64,000 nucleotides of DNA from LMUY01 sp964235495 (GCA_964235495.1 CAXSAX010000013.1:1-64000), one strand, 5' to 3'; counted from the stretch's first letter, positions 41,373-50,526 are shown. Program-made: numbers and translations. Notes: generated by a model not told the origin, from the letters alone.

Positions 41373-44146
41373 TCGGCGGCGGCCTCGTCCGGCCGCGGCA
41401 CGCCGACCAGGCCGCTCTCCACCGCGTCCGCGCAGCGCTCGCATAGCAGGGGGTGGGCAGGATGGCGGCCGACCTCTGGCAGCACCTTCCAGCAGCGGGC
41501 GCATTTCCCGCCCGGCGCCTTGGACACGGCCAGCTCCGCCGCGGCAGCCACGTGGCTGACGATGGCGAACTCGGCCCAGCCGGCCTCGTCCAGCAGCAAC
41601 AGCGCCGGGTCGGGCAGGTGCACCGAGGCTTGCAGGGAGGAGCCGATGACCCCGTCGCGCCGCGCCGCCTCCAGCGCCGCCGTCACGCTGGCGCGGGCCT
41701 CGCGCAGGTTGGCGATCCGCACGCCGAGCGCCGGGTCATGCCACTCGGCGGGGACGGGCGGCAGGGATTGCAGGTGGACGCTGTCGTCGCCTTCGCCGAA
41801 GCGGGCGGACCAGGCTTCCTCCGCGGTGAACACCAGCACGGGGGCGAGCCAGGTGGCCAGGCAGCGGTGCAGCACGTCCAGCACGGTGCGGGCGGCACGG
41901 CGGCGCGGGCTGTCGGGGCGGTCGCAATACAGCGCATCCTTGCGCACGTCGAAGTAGAAGGCGGACAGGTCGGCGGCGCAGAAGGCGTGCAGCTCGGGAT
42001 ACACCCCCGTCCAGTCATGGGTGGCGAGCGCGGTGCGGACGCGCGCGTCCAGCTCCGCCAGCCGGTGCAGCACCCAGCGGTCAAGCTCCGGCAGCTGCTC
42101 CAGCGGCACCCGCTCGGACTCGTCCCAGCCGGCCAGCGAGCCGAGCAGCCAGCGCAGCGTGTTGCGCAGGCGGCGGTACAGCTCGGCCTGCTGCTTGAGG
42201 ATTTCCGGGCCGATGCGGAGATCCTCCGTGGTGTCGGCGGTCATCACCCACAGCCGCAGGATGTCGGCGCCCAGCGTGTCGGTGACCTTCTGCGGCGCGG
42301 TGACGTTGCCGAGCGACTTGCTCATCTTGCGCCCGGCCTCGTCCAGCACGAAGCCGTGGGTCAGCACCGCCTTGAACGGGGCGGCGCCGCGGGTGCCGAT
42401 GGCTTCCAGCAGCGAGGACTGGAACCAGCCGCGGTGCTGGTCGGAGCCTTCGAGGTAGAGGTCCGCCGGCCAGGGCAGGCCGCGGTCCTCCAGGGCGAAG
42501 CCGTGGGTGGAGCCGCTCTCGAACCACACGTCCACGATATCGGTGACCTGCTCGTACTCCGCCGGATCGCGGTCCGGGCCGAGAAAGCGGGCGGGCGGCG
42601 AGGCGAACCAGGCGTCCGCGCCCTCGGCGGCAAACGCCTCCACCACGCGGGCGACCACCGCCGGGTCGCGCAGCGGCTTGCCGGTGGCGCTGTGGACGAA
42701 GACGGGGATCGGCACGCCCCAGGCGCGCTGGCGGCTGATGCACCAGTCGGGCCGGCCGGCCAGCATGGCACCGATGCGGTTGCGGCCGCCGGGGGGCACG
42801 AACGGCACCGCATCGAGCGCCGCCAGCGCGCGGGCGCGGAGCTGCTCCGGGCCGTCCATGCGGATGAACCATTGCGGGGTGGCGCGGGTGATCAGCGGCG
42901 CCTTGGAGCGCCAGGAATGCGGGTAGGAGTGCACCAGCTTGCCCTGCCCGATCAGCCCGCCGGCCGCCGTCAGCGCCGCCGCGACCGGCGCCGTGGCGCG
43001 GAACACGTGGGCGCCGGCGAACAGCGGCACGTCGGCGGCGTAGCGCCCGTCCTCCATCACGCTCTCCGGCACGGCGATGCCGTGGGCGCGGCACAGCGCG
43101 AAGTCATCCTCGCCGTGGGCGGGCGCCTGGTGCACCAGGCCGGAGCCGGCCTCGGCGGTGACGAAATTGCCGAGCAGGATCGGCGCGTCGTGGTCGTAGC
43201 CGTGGCCGCGCAACGGGTGGGCGCACAGCGTGCCCGCCAGCTCCGTGCCGTGCACCACCTGCAGCAGGTGGTGGGTGGCGATGCCGAGGGCGGCGCACAC
43301 CGCGCCCACCAGGTCGAGCGCCACCAGGATGACCTCGCCGGGCCGGGCCAGGGAGCCATCCGCCACGCTGTCCACCCGCAGCTGGGCGTAGTCGATGGCG
43401 GCGCCGGCGGCGAGCGCGCGGTTGCCGGGAATGGTCCACGGCGTGGTGGTCCAGATCACCGCGGAGGTGCCCACCAGCGGCCCGGCCATGATCGGGAAGC
43501 GCACCCAGATGGTGTCGCTCGTGTGGTCGTGGTACTCGATCTCGGCCTCGGCCAGCGCCGTCTTCTCGACGGTGGACCACATCACCGGGCGCAGGCCGCG
43601 GTACAGCGCGCCGCCCAGTAGGAACTTGCCGATCTCGCCGGCGATGGCGGCCTCGGCGGCGTAGTCCATGGTGGCGTAGCGCCCGGCCCAGTCGCCGGTG
43701 ACGCCCAGGCGGCGGAACTCGGGGACCTGCACGTCCAGCCAGTGCTGGGCGTAGGCGCGGCACTCGGCGCGGAAGTCCAGCACCGGCACCGCGTCCTTGT
43801 CGCGCCCGGTGCGGCGGTACTCCTCCTCCACCTTCCACTCGATCGGCAGGCCGTGGCAGTCCCAGCCGGGGATGTAGTCGGCGTCGAACCCGGCCATGCG
43901 GTGGGCGCGCAGGATCACGTCCTTGAGGATGCGGTTCAGCGCGTGGCCGATGTGGAGGTTGCCGTTGGCGAAGATCGGCCCGTCATGCAGCACGAAGGGG
44001 GGGCGCCCGGCGGCGGCGGCGCGGGTGCGCTGCCACAGGCCCATCGCCTCCCAACGGGCCAGGATGGCCGGCTCGCGTTTCGGCAGGTCGCCGCGCATCG
44101 GGAACGGGGTCGTGGGAAGGAAGACGGTGTCGCGATAGTCGGGCAT
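41369..44146 (-). CDS. ileS: Isoleucyl-tRNA synthetase (IleS)
   Basis: A 925-residue class I synthetase. Signature HIGH lies in NLHIGHALNRIL (about residue 64) and KMSKS in KMSKSLGNV (about residue 606). The CP1 editing region is present between them (WTTTPWTIPGNRAL). The C-terminal zinc-binding motif has CARCWK and LCERC. It is the usual bacterial type, and it starts at the ATG at 44146; longer frames run into unrelated sequence. It is followed by coupled lspA and the DUF3035 lipoprotein gene. Confidence 0.97.
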   Translation of the reverse strand: MPDYRDTVFLPTTPFPMRGDLPKREPAILARWEAMGLWQRTRAAAAGRPPFVLHDGPIFANGNLHIGHALNRILKDVILRAHRMAGFDADYIPGWDCHGLPIEWKVEEEYRRTGRDKDAVPVLDFRAECRAYAQHWLDVQVPEFRRLGVTGDWAGRYATMDYAAEAAIAGEIGKFLLGGALYRGLRPVMWSTVEKTALAEAEIEYHDHTSDTIWVRFPIMAGPLVGTSAVIWTTTPWTIPGNRALAAGAAIDYAQLRVDSVADGSLARPGEVILVALDLVGAVCAALGIATHHLLQVVHGTELAGTLCAHPLRGHGYDHDAPILLGNFVTAEAGSGLVHQAPAHGEDDFALCRAHGIAVPESVMEDGRYAADVPLFAGAHVFRATAPVAAALTAAGGLIGQGKLVHSYPHSWRSKAPLITRATPQWFIRMDGPEQLRARALAALDAVPFVPPGGRNRIGAMLAGRPDWCISRQRAWGVPIPVFVHSATGKPLRDPAVVARVVEAFAAEGADAWFASPPARFLGPDRDPAEYEQVTDIVDVWFESGSTHGFALEDRGLPWPADLYLEGSDQHRGWFQSSLLEAIGTRGAAPFKAVLTHGFVLDEAGRKMSKSLGNVTAPQKVTDTLGADILRLWVMTADTTEDLRIGPEILKQQAELYRRLRNTLRWLLGSLAGWDESERVPLEQLPELDRWVLHRLAELDARVRTALATHDWTGVYPELHAFCAADLSAFYFDVRKDALYCDRPDSPRRRAARTVLDVLHRCLATWLAPVLVFTAEEAWSARFGEGDDSVHLQSLPPVPAEWHDPALGVRIANLREARASVTAALEAARRDGVIGSSLQASVHLPDPALLLLDEAGWAEFAIVSHVAAAAELAVSKAPGGKCARCWKVLPEVGRHPAHPLLCERCADAVESGLVGVPRPDEAAAE

Positions 44147-44174
44147 GGCAAGGGTCCGGGTGGCGGCCCCTGCT

Positions 44175-44660
44175 CTAGCGCGACGCGACCACCTCCGCCA
44201 GGGCAGGCTGCCGGGGCGCGATGAACCCGAACGTCGGGTACGTGCCGCTGCCCAGCTGCCCGAGCGGCGCCCACCACACCCGCACCGCCGTCCAGTCATT
44301 GCCGGGCGAGACGTCCACCACCGGCTCGCTGCGGGCGACCTGGCCGTGCACCCAGTTGGCCTGCGTCACGTCGATCTCCCGCGGGGAGCGCAGCGCCGTG
44401 ACGACGGCGACGTGGCCGGACGGCAGCCGCGCCGTGCGGCGGAACACCAGCACGGCGCGTGGGCTGGGCTCGGAGCCGCGGGCATACCGGCCGGCGGCCG
44501 CGTCCCACCAGGACGCGGCATCGCCGAACAGCTGCACGCCGCTCACCTGCCGGGCGTAGGGCGCGCACTCCAGGCTGGCGTATCCGCCCGTCCGGGGCTG
44601 CCCGCCGGCGCAGGCGGACAGCGCCAGCAGGGGCGCCAGGAGAAGCCGCCCGGACGGCAC
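44175..44660 (-). CDS. CHAP-domain lipoprotein
   Basis: A 161-residue protein with lipobox LSAC (Cys17). The CHAP-type amidase/peptidase motif is ECAPYARQVSG with candidate catalytic Cys32 and SGHVAVVTAL with His83; IDVTQANW supplies the third polar residue. These enzymes cleave amide bonds in peptidoglycan. The outer-membrane or inner-membrane anchor would place it in the periplasm. It is on the ileS strand, 28 bases upstream of it, and 15 bases downstream of the His/Met-rich gene, so the three may be one transcript. Confidence 0.8.
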   Translation of the reverse strand: MPSGRLLLAPLLALSACAGGQPRTGGYASLECAPYARQVSGVQLFGDAASWWDAAAGRYARGSEPSPRAVLVFRRTARLPSGHVAVVTALRSPREIDVTQANWVHGQVARSEPVVDVSPGNDWTAVRVWWAPLGQLGSGTYPTFGFIAPRQPALAEVVASR

Positions 44661-44675
44661 GCCGCTACTGGGCCG

Positions 44676-45071
44676 TTACTGGGCTTGGGTGGCCGGAGCC
44701 TTCTTGGCCGCCAGGTGGCCGTGCATCATGGCGTGGTGCATCATGGCGTGGTGCATCATTCCTTTGGAGGAAGATGCGGCCATAGGTGAGAAATCCACAT
44801 ACGGCACCGGCGTGTCGCTGGGCGTGGTGGCGAGCGCCTGGGCGGCGGCCTTGCCGGCGGGGGTCGCGCCGTCGCCAGCGGAGGCGGCGGGGGCCGGAGA
44901 CGCGGCGGCTGGCATCGCGTGGTGGCGCATGTGCATCGGATGCCGGGTGGCCGCTGCGCCGCTGACCTCGGCAGGAGCGTCGGGGGCGCTGGGGGGCGTG
45001 CCCTGCGCATGAGCGCCGCTGGCTGCGAGCAGGGCAAGGGCGGGGATCAGACCCGCAAGTCGGATGGTCAT
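44676..45071 (-). CDS. Small exported His/Met-rich protein
   Basis: A 131-residue protein with a clear signal peptide (LIPALALLAASGAHAQG, residues 7-23). The mature chain is low complexity, Ala/Pro-rich, with HPMHMRHHAMP about residue 44 and MMHHAMMHHAMMHGH near the C-terminus. Such His/Met clusters resemble periplasmic copper-binding segments (CopA/PcoE/CopK-like), but no fold is recognisable. The C-terminal cluster is encoded by a 15-bp tandem repeat (44721-44760). No copper export genes lie next to it, so metal binding is inference from composition. Confidence 0.7.
   Translation of the reverse strand: MTIRLAGLIPALALLAASGAHAQGTPPSAPDAPAEVSGAAATRHPMHMRHHAMPAAASPAPAASAGDGATPAGKAAAQALATTPSDTPVPYVDFSPMAASSSKGMMHHAMMHHAMMHGHLAAKKAPATQAQ
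44721..44760 (-). repeat. 15-bp tandem repeat within the His/Met-rich gene
   Basis: Two exact copies of gtgcatcatggcgtg (44721-44735 and 44736-44750) followed by a third partial copy (gtgcatcat). Each unit is five codons and encodes His-Ala-Met-Met-His in rotation, so gain or loss of a unit would keep the frame and change the number of potential metal ligands. Confidence 0.9.
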
Positions 45072-45212
45072 GCGTGTTTCCTTCGGAAGCCCCCTGGGTC
45101 AGGGAACGGTGGCGACGCTACCACCACGGCGTTGAGTCGTGTCCACCGCGAATGAGCCCTTTTCGGCTCGGCCGGTATTTTGCCCAGCATTGCGGCAGGG
45201 ATGCATCATACT

Positions 45213-45788
45213 TCAGCCGCGCCGGGCCTCCAGCAGCAGCGTTTCCGCCTCGTCCGGCGACAAGCCCAGCACGCGGCCGGCGATGCTGGCCGGGAACCCG
45301 GCGCGCGCCAGCCGCGCCAGGTCGCGCGTGCGCTGGGCCGGATCGGGCGTTTCGGACATCGGGCGAAACGGCCCCATGCGGCGGCGGCTGGCATAGAGCA
45401 CGGCGGCCGCGAGCTCGGCCGCCGGGTCGTCCGGCGGCGTGGCAAGCTCCGCCGGCACGCCGTGGGCTTGCAGGTGCGCCGTGATCGCCCGGCGGGAGCG
45501 GCCGGCGCGGTGCAGGCTGCGGGCGCGCCCGGCGGCGAACAGCGCGTCGTCCACGGCGCCGATGGCGGCAAGCTGCGCCACGACGCCACGGGCGGCCCCC
45601 TTGGCGGCAGCGGCGGCCTCGGACGGCGCTGCCGCGGCCCGCGCCCAGCGATCGATGCGGCGGACCAGCACGCGGAGCAGCCCAGCCTGGGTGGCGCTGT
45701 AGCGCGTGAGGTAGGTCAGCGCCGCCTGCCGCAGGCTGGCAGCGTCCGGGGCCGGGCCGGGCGGCTTGGGCGGTCGCATGGCCGCCAT
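45213..45788 (-). CDS. RecX-family regulatory protein
   Basis: A 191-residue, mainly helical, Ala/Arg-rich protein. SLRQAALTYLTRYSATQAGLLRVLVRRIDRW (about residues 18-48), VDDALFAAGRARSLHRAGRSRRAITAHLQAHGVP (about 78-111) and the C-terminal DLARLARAGFPASIAGRVLGL match the three repeated helical units of RecX. RecX binds RecA filaments and limits recombination. recA is not nearby, as often in this group. ATG at 45788 or 45779 are both possible. The 141-base gap downstream (45072-45212) holds nothing I recognise. Confidence 0.82.
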   Translation of the reverse strand: MAAMRPPKPPGPAPDAASLRQAALTYLTRYSATQAGLLRVLVRRIDRWARAAAAPSEAAAAAKGAARGVVAQLAAIGAVDDALFAAGRARSLHRAGRSRRAITAHLQAHGVPAELATPPDDPAAELAAAVLYASRRRMGPFRPMSETPDPAQRTRDLARLARAGFPASIAGRVLGLSPDEAETLLLEARRG

Positions 45789-45864
45789 GATGCCATGCAG
45801 CAGCCGTCTCCGGAACCCGGCGCGGCGCAGAGGCGTTGGCGGGCCGACTGGGAGAGATCATTAC

Positions 45865-46284
45865 GTGACACGCGCCATCGGCCTCGTGCTCGCTGCCGCC
45901 TTGGCAGCCGGCTTCCCTCATGCCCAAGCCTCGGCGCAAGCGCCCGGAGCGCCAGACGCCAAGCTGACGCCCGCGCCCGGCAACCCGAACCTGTCCGTGG
46001 CCAGCGTGCGGATGGACGGCGGGGTGCGCGCCAGCAAGGTGATCGGCGCCGGGGTGTACAGCGACGGCAACACCCAGATCGGCACCATCGACGACCTCAT
46101 CATGGCCCCGGACAACGCCGTTGTGCTGGCGATCATCTCCGTTGGCGGCGTGATGGGGCTGGGCGGCAAGCTGGTGGCGCTGCCGATCGGCCAGCTGCAG
46201 AAGCCGGCGGATGGCCGATACATACTGCCGGGCGCCACCAAGGACTCGCTGAACGCGATGCCCAGCTTCGTCTACAACAACTAG
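45865..46284 (+). CDS. PRC-barrel domain exported protein
   Basis: A 139-residue protein with a signal peptide (IGLVLAAALAAGFPHAQASAQA, residues 4-25). The PRC-barrel segment runs about residues 48-115: VRASKVIGAGVYSDGNTQIGTIDDLIMAPDN, then VVLAIISVGGVMGLGGKLVALPI. PRC barrels bind proteins or RNA; exported ones in alphaproteobacteria have no known role. GTG at 45865 follows GGGAGAG. It is divergent from recX. Confidence 0.85.
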   Translation: MTRAIGLVLAAALAAGFPHAQASAQAPGAPDAKLTPAPGNPNLSVASVRMDGGVRASKVIGAGVYSDGNTQIGTIDDLIMAPDNAVVLAIISVGGVMGLGGKLVALPIGQLQKPADGRYILPGATKDSLNAMPSFVYNN

Positions 46285-46388
46285 CGAAGCCGCTGACGCC
46301 GTTCGCCTTTAGGTTTGACTTGGCGAGCGCGGGCGTCTCATGCTCCGCGCTTCCCCGCGCCACGGGGACCATCTGAGGTCCTGCCGTC

Positions 46389-47582
46389 ATGATCGCTCCG
46401 CTGATGCCCACCTACAACCGCGCCGACCTCGCTTTCGAGCGGGGCGAGGGCGCCTGGCTGTTCACGGGCGACGGGCGACGATTTCTCGATTTCGGCGCCG
46501 GCATCGCCACCTCCTCGCTCGGCCACAACAACGCCCACCTGGTCGCCGCCATCACCGAGCAGGCGGCGAAGGTGATGCACGTCTCCAACCTGTATCGCGT
46601 GCCCGGCGCGGAGCGCCTGGCCGCGCGGCTGGTGGAGGCGACGTTCGCGGACAGCGTGTTCTTCTGCAACTCGGGCGCCGAGGCGAACGAGGGCATGGTC
46701 AAGGCGGTGCGCCGCACCATGGCCGATGCCGGCCACCCCGAGCGCTTCCACATGATCTGCTTCGAGGGCGCGTTCCATGGCCGCACGCTGGCCATGATCA
46801 GCGCCACCGGCAACGCCAAGTACCTGCAAGGCTTCGGCCCGGCGGTGCAGGGCTTCGACCATGTGCCGTTCGGCAACATGAACGCCGTGCGCGACGCGAT
46901 CGGGCCGCACACCGCCGGCATCTTCGTGGAACCGGTGCAAGGCGAAGGCGGCGTGCGGCCGGCCCCGTTGCGTTTCCTGCAGGAACTGCGGGCGGTGTGC
47001 GACGAGTACGGGCTGTTGCTGGCGCTGGACGAGGTGCAGTGCGGCATGGGGCGCACCGGCAAGTTGTTCGCGCATGAGTGGGCGGGCATCGAGCCGGACG
47101 TGATGTCCGCCGCCAAGGGCATCGCCGGCGGCTTCCCGATGGGCGCGGTGCTGGCCAAGGAGGCGGTCGCGCGCCATCTCGTGCCCGGCACCCATGGCAC
47201 CACCTTCGGCGGCAACCCGCTCGCCTGCGCGGCGGCCAACGCGGTGCTCGACGTGATGCTCGCCCCCGGCTTCCTGGAGGGGGTGGACCGCAAGGCCCGG
47301 GTGCTGTGGCACGCGCTGCAGCAATTGGTGCGGGATGAGCCCGAGGTGCTGGAGGACGTGCGTGGCGCGGGCCTGATGCTCGGGCTCAAGTGCCGCGTGC
47401 CGAACGGCGAGGTGCAGTCGGCGTTCACCGCGGAAGGGCTGCTGACCGTCAGCGCCGGGGACAACGTGGTGCGCCTGGTGCCGCCGCTGGTCATCACGGA
47501 CGAGGACGTGGCCGCCGCGCTGGAGATGATCCGCCGCGGGGTGCGCCGTTGCCGGCCTTACGCCCAAGCAGCCGCGAAGTGA
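46389..47582 (+). CDS. argD: Acetylornithine aminotransferase (ArgD)
   Basis: A 397-residue class III PLP aminotransferase in arginine synthesis; such enzymes often also handle succinyldiaminopimelate in lysine synthesis. The N-terminal YNRADLAFERGEGAWLFTGDGRRFLDFGAGIATSSLGH is typical, FCNSGAEANEGMVKA binds the phosphate, LALDEVQCGMGRTGKLFA holds the Asp, and MSAAKGIAGGFPMGA contains the Schiff-base Lys. It is followed by argF with GTGA overlap, so both are coupled. Confidence 0.95.
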   Translation: MIAPLMPTYNRADLAFERGEGAWLFTGDGRRFLDFGAGIATSSLGHNNAHLVAAITEQAAKVMHVSNLYRVPGAERLAARLVEATFADSVFFCNSGAEANEGMVKAVRRTMADAGHPERFHMICFEGAFHGRTLAMISATGNAKYLQGFGPAVQGFDHVPFGNMNAVRDAIGPHTAGIFVEPVQGEGGVRPAPLRFLQELRAVCDEYGLLLALDEVQCGMGRTGKLFAHEWAGIEPDVMSAAKGIAGGFPMGAVLAKEAVARHLVPGTHGTTFGGNPLACAAANAVLDVMLAPGFLEGVDRKARVLWHALQQLVRDEPEVLEDVRGAGLMLGLKCRVPNGEVQSAFTAEGLLTVSAGDNVVRLVPPLVITDEDVAAALEMIRRGVRRCRPYAQAAAK

Positions 47583-48544
47583 GCAGCGCGCTCCGCCGCC
47601 CCCGCCTGGAGGATGGGCCGGAGCCGCAGGCGGACAGCCCGCGGCATTTCCTGGACCTGCGCCATTTCGAGCCCGCGGTGCTGCGGCAGATGCTGGACGT
47701 GGCGCGCAGCTTCAAGCAGGCTGGCGTGCCCTCCTCCCGCCCGCTTGCCGGCCGCACCCTGGCGCTGGTGTTCGAGAAGCCGTCCACCCGCACCCGCGTC
47801 TCGTTCGAGGTGGCGATGCGCCAGTTGGGCGGCGACGTGGTGGTGCTGCAAGGCAACGAGCTGCAGCTGGGCCGCGGCGAGACGGTGGCGGACACCGCCC
47901 GGGTGCTGTCCCGCTACGTCGATGCCATCATGCTGCGCACCGACAACGCCGCGAAGCTCGCGGAGCTCGCCTGCCATGCGACGGTGCCAGTCATCAACGG
48001 GCTGACCGACAAGTCCCACCCGTGCCAGTTGATGGCCGACGTCATGACGTTCGAGGAACACCGCGGCCCGATCGCCGGCCAGGTCGTGGCCTGGGTGGGG
48101 GATGGCAACAACGTCGCCCACTCCTGGATCGAGGCGGCGGTGCGGTTCGGCTTCGTCCTTCGCATCGCCTGCCCCGCCACGCTGCAACCGGCCCCGCCCG
48201 TGCTGGCCTGGGCGCGCTCGCAGGGCGCCACGGTCACCGTCGGCACCGATCCGGCCGCCGCCGTCGCCGGGGCGCGCTGCGTGGTGACGGATGCGTGGAT
48301 CAGCATGGCCGACAACCCGGGCGAGAGCCGCCACACCCTGCTGGCGCCCTACCAGGTAGACGGTGCCCTAATGCGCGCGGCCGCCCCGGACGCGCTGTTT
48401 ATGCATTGCCTGCCGGCGCACCGCGGTGAGGAAGTGGCGGCCGAGGTGATCGACGGCCCGCAATCGGTGGTGTTCGACGGCGCGGAAAACCGGCTGCACG
48501 CACAGAAGGGCGTGCTGGCCTGGGCGCTGGGGGCGGTGCGATGA
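47579..48544 (+). CDS. argF: Ornithine carbamoyltransferase (ArgF)
   Basis: A 321-residue transcarbamoylase making citrulline from ornithine and carbamoyl phosphate. The carbamoyl phosphate motif is FEKPSTRTRVSFE (about residue 65). HPCQLMADVMT and the ornithine-side VVTDAWISMAD are present, and FMHCLPAHRGEEV has the catalytic Cys. The GTG start overlaps the argD stop and the stop overlaps the next small gene (ATGA). Length matches the anabolic enzymes. Confidence 0.96.
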   Translation: MSSALRRPRLEDGPEPQADSPRHFLDLRHFEPAVLRQMLDVARSFKQAGVPSSRPLAGRTLALVFEKPSTRTRVSFEVAMRQLGGDVVVLQGNELQLGRGETVADTARVLSRYVDAIMLRTDNAAKLAELACHATVPVINGLTDKSHPCQLMADVMTFEEHRGPIAGQVVAWVGDGNNVAHSWIEAAVRFGFVLRIACPATLQPAPPVLAWARSQGATVTVGTDPAAAVAGARCVVTDAWISMADNPGESRHTLLAPYQVDGALMRAAAPDALFMHCLPAHRGEEVAAEVIDGPQSVVFDGAENRLHAQKGVLAWALGAVR

Positions 48545-48819
48545 CCCGCTCTTCGCTGACCGAGGAGACGCCCTCCACGCCGGGCTGGGTGGACCGGCGC
48601 ATCCGGGAGTTGCTGGCGCCCCACGGAGATGTGGCTGCGGCGGCGGGCAACGCTTACGCTGATTGCCTGGCAGGGGTGCGCGGCGGGGTGGACGTGGATG
48701 GCGGGCACGACCGGTGCCGCCGTGCCTTGATGGAGACATTAGGCGAGGATGTGACGGACCGGGAAGGCTTGGACCGGCAGTTGCAGGCCTTAGAGGCTGA
48801 GATAAGCGCTAGCACCTAG
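48541..48819 (+). CDS. Small hypothetical protein coupled to argF
   Basis: A 92-residue acidic, probably helical protein (for example RRIRELLAPHGDVAAAAGNAYADCLAG and REGLDRQLQALEAEISAST). It has no signal or membrane segment. The ATG overlaps the argF stop by four bases, and codon use matches its neighbours, which supports it being real. I do not recognise the family. A hairpin at 48848-48869 follows its stop codon. Confidence 0.65.
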   Translation: MTRSSLTEETPSTPGWVDRRIRELLAPHGDVAAAAGNAYADCLAGVRGGVDVDGGHDRCRRALMETLGEDVTDREGLDRQLQALEAEISAST

Positions 48820-48847
48820 CGGCAGAACTTCCAACCTCCGGAATGGA

Positions 48848-48869
48848 CCACTCCTCGTAAGCGGGGTGG
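48848..48869. terminator. Candidate bidirectional terminator hairpin
   Basis: Arms ccactcc (48848-48854) and ggggtgg (48863-48869) pair over seven positions with one G-U, around an eight-base loop. It lies between two convergent stop codons (48819 and 48888). No T run follows on either strand, so it is only a weak candidate. Confidence 0.3.
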
Positions 48870-48887
48870 CCCCTCTCATCCCTAAGG

Positions 48888-49376
48888 TCAGCGCATCGAC
48901 ACGGTGCCGTGGCCGCCGGGTTGCGGGCTTTCCCCCGTCACCACCGCCTTCACGTAGCCGTAGGCGTGCAGCATCGTCGATGACGGCGCATCCCAATACT
49001 CGGCCTGCTGCACCTCGACCTTGAGCAGCGCGATCTCCGGATCATCCTTGCCCTTCGGGAACCAGGTGCGAACCGGCTCGGTCCAGTGCGCGTCGATCGT
49101 CGCACGATCCCGCACCAGGCTCGCGGTGCCGGACACGGACACGTAGTCCTGCTTGCCGGGATGCGAAAAGGCGAGATTCACCCGCTGGTCCTGGCCTACT
49201 TCCGCCACCTTGTGCGCGCTCGCCTTGGTGAAGAACCAGAAGGAGCCGTCGAACTCCTTTTGGGCCAGCGCCATCGGCCGGCTGCGGAGCATGCCCTCGT
49301 CCTCCGTCACCATCATGGCGAACTCGATCGCCTTGACCAGGTCCCACAGCTTGGCAGTGTCGTTCGTGTCCGTCAC
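48888..49376 (-). CDS. Pyridoxamine 5'-phosphate oxidase-fold (general stress protein 26-like) protein
   Basis: A 162-residue split-barrel protein. DLVKAIEFAMMVTEDEGMLRSRPMALAQKEFDGSFWFFTKASAHKVAEV (from about residue 11) is the pattern of the GSP26-type PnpOx-like family that binds flavin. VNLAFSHPGKQDYVSVSGTASLVRDRATID is the conserved middle. Related proteins bind FMN or F420 or heme-type cofactors; the substrate here is unknown. GTG at 49376 follows GAGGGATG; the longer frame overlaps the region upstream of hslO. It is inserted in reverse between the arg genes and hslO. Confidence 0.85.
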   Translation of the reverse strand: MTDTNDTAKLWDLVKAIEFAMMVTEDEGMLRSRPMALAQKEFDGSFWFFTKASAHKVAEVGQDQRVNLAFSHPGKQDYVSVSGTASLVRDRATIDAHWTEPVRTWFPKGKDDPEIALLKVEVQQAEYWDAPSSTMLHAYGYVKAVVTGESPQPGGHGTVSMR

Positions 49377-49483
49377 GGCATCATCCCTCGGCAGATGGAT
49401 GTGAAACGACGGGACGGCGCGGCGGTTTCCCGCATGCCGGCCAGAGGTGGCGATCCGGCGCATCGCCCCCTATCTGTGCCAGC

Positions 49484-50449
49484 ATGAGCGCCACGCCAGC
49501 CTTCCTCGATCCCACCCGCCCCGACGTGCCTGACATCGTCGTTCCACGCGGCGTCACGCCGTTCCACTTGCCGGGGCGGCCCGTGCGCGGCCGCCTGGTG
49601 CGGCTCGGCCCGCTCGCCGACGCCCTGCTGACCCGGCACGACAACCATCCCGCCGTCACCCGGCTGACCGGGCAGGCCCTGGCCCTGGCCGCGGCCTTGG
49701 CGACGGCGTTGAAGTTCCGCGGCTCGTTCAGCCTGCAAGCCAAGGGCGACGGCGCGGTGCCCATGCTGCTGGCGGACTGCACGGAGGACGGCGCCCTGCG
49801 CGGCTACGCCAGGGCGGACCCGGAGCGGCTGGCCGCCCTGCTCGCCGAGGACGAGACCCCGAGCGCCGCCGCCCTGCTCGGCCAGGGCTATCTCGCCTTT
49901 ACCGTGGACCAGGGCGCCGACCGCGAGCGCCACCAGGGTATCGTGTCCATCGAGGGCAGTGCGCTGTCCGACATGGCGCTGCACTACTTCGAGACCAGCG
50001 AGCAGCTGCAATGCGCGCTGCGCCTGTCCTGCGAACGCACCCCGCTCGGCTGGCGCGCCGCCGCCCTGGTGCTGGAGCGCGTGGCCAGCGAGGGCGGCCT
50101 CGAGACGCCGGAAGCGGCGGACGAGGACGACGCCGACGAGGCCTGGCGCGCCGCCACCGTGCTGGCCGCCACCGTGACGGATGCCGAGATGCTGGATGAC
50201 ACGTTGCCGGCCGAGCAGCTGGTCTGGCGGCTGTTCAGCGCCGAGGGCGTGGCGGCCGACCGCCCCCGCGCGCTGGCCTATGGCTGCCGCTGCTCCCGCG
50301 CCCGCCTGGCGGACATCCTGGAAGGGTTCGTGCCGGACGATCTGGACCACATGGCCGTGTCGGGCGACATCGTCATGACGTGCGAGTTCTGCAACTACGA
50401 CTTCCATTTCGGCCGGGACGAGGTGCACGGGCGCACGCTGCCGGACTGA
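49484..50449 (+). CDS. hslO: Redox-regulated chaperone Hsp33 (HslO)
   Basis: A 321-residue chaperone activated by oxidation. The N-terminal domain has VRLGPLADALLTRHDNHPAVTRLTGQALALAAAL. The C-terminal zinc switch is CRC (Cys268, Cys270) plus CEFC (Cys300, Cys303), the full CxC-CxxC set. Arg synthesis genes sit just upstream, separated by the small coupled gene and a reversed PnpOx-like gene. ATG at 49484 is used. Confidence 0.93.
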   Translation: MSATPAFLDPTRPDVPDIVVPRGVTPFHLPGRPVRGRLVRLGPLADALLTRHDNHPAVTRLTGQALALAAALATALKFRGSFSLQAKGDGAVPMLLADCTEDGALRGYARADPERLAALLAEDETPSAAALLGQGYLAFTVDQGADRERHQGIVSIEGSALSDMALHYFETSEQLQCALRLSCERTPLGWRAAALVLERVASEGGLETPEAADEDDADEAWRAATVLAATVTDAEMLDDTLPAEQLVWRLFSAEGVAADRPRALAYGCRCSRARLADILEGFVPDDLDHMAVSGDIVMTCEFCNYDFHFGRDEVHGRTLPD

Positions 50450-50526
50450 CCGCCCGCACCGGCCGGCAGGTTGGACCGGTGCGCGCGGCGTGGCAGGTTG
50501 CGCGTCCCATCCCCACAGGAGCGCCC

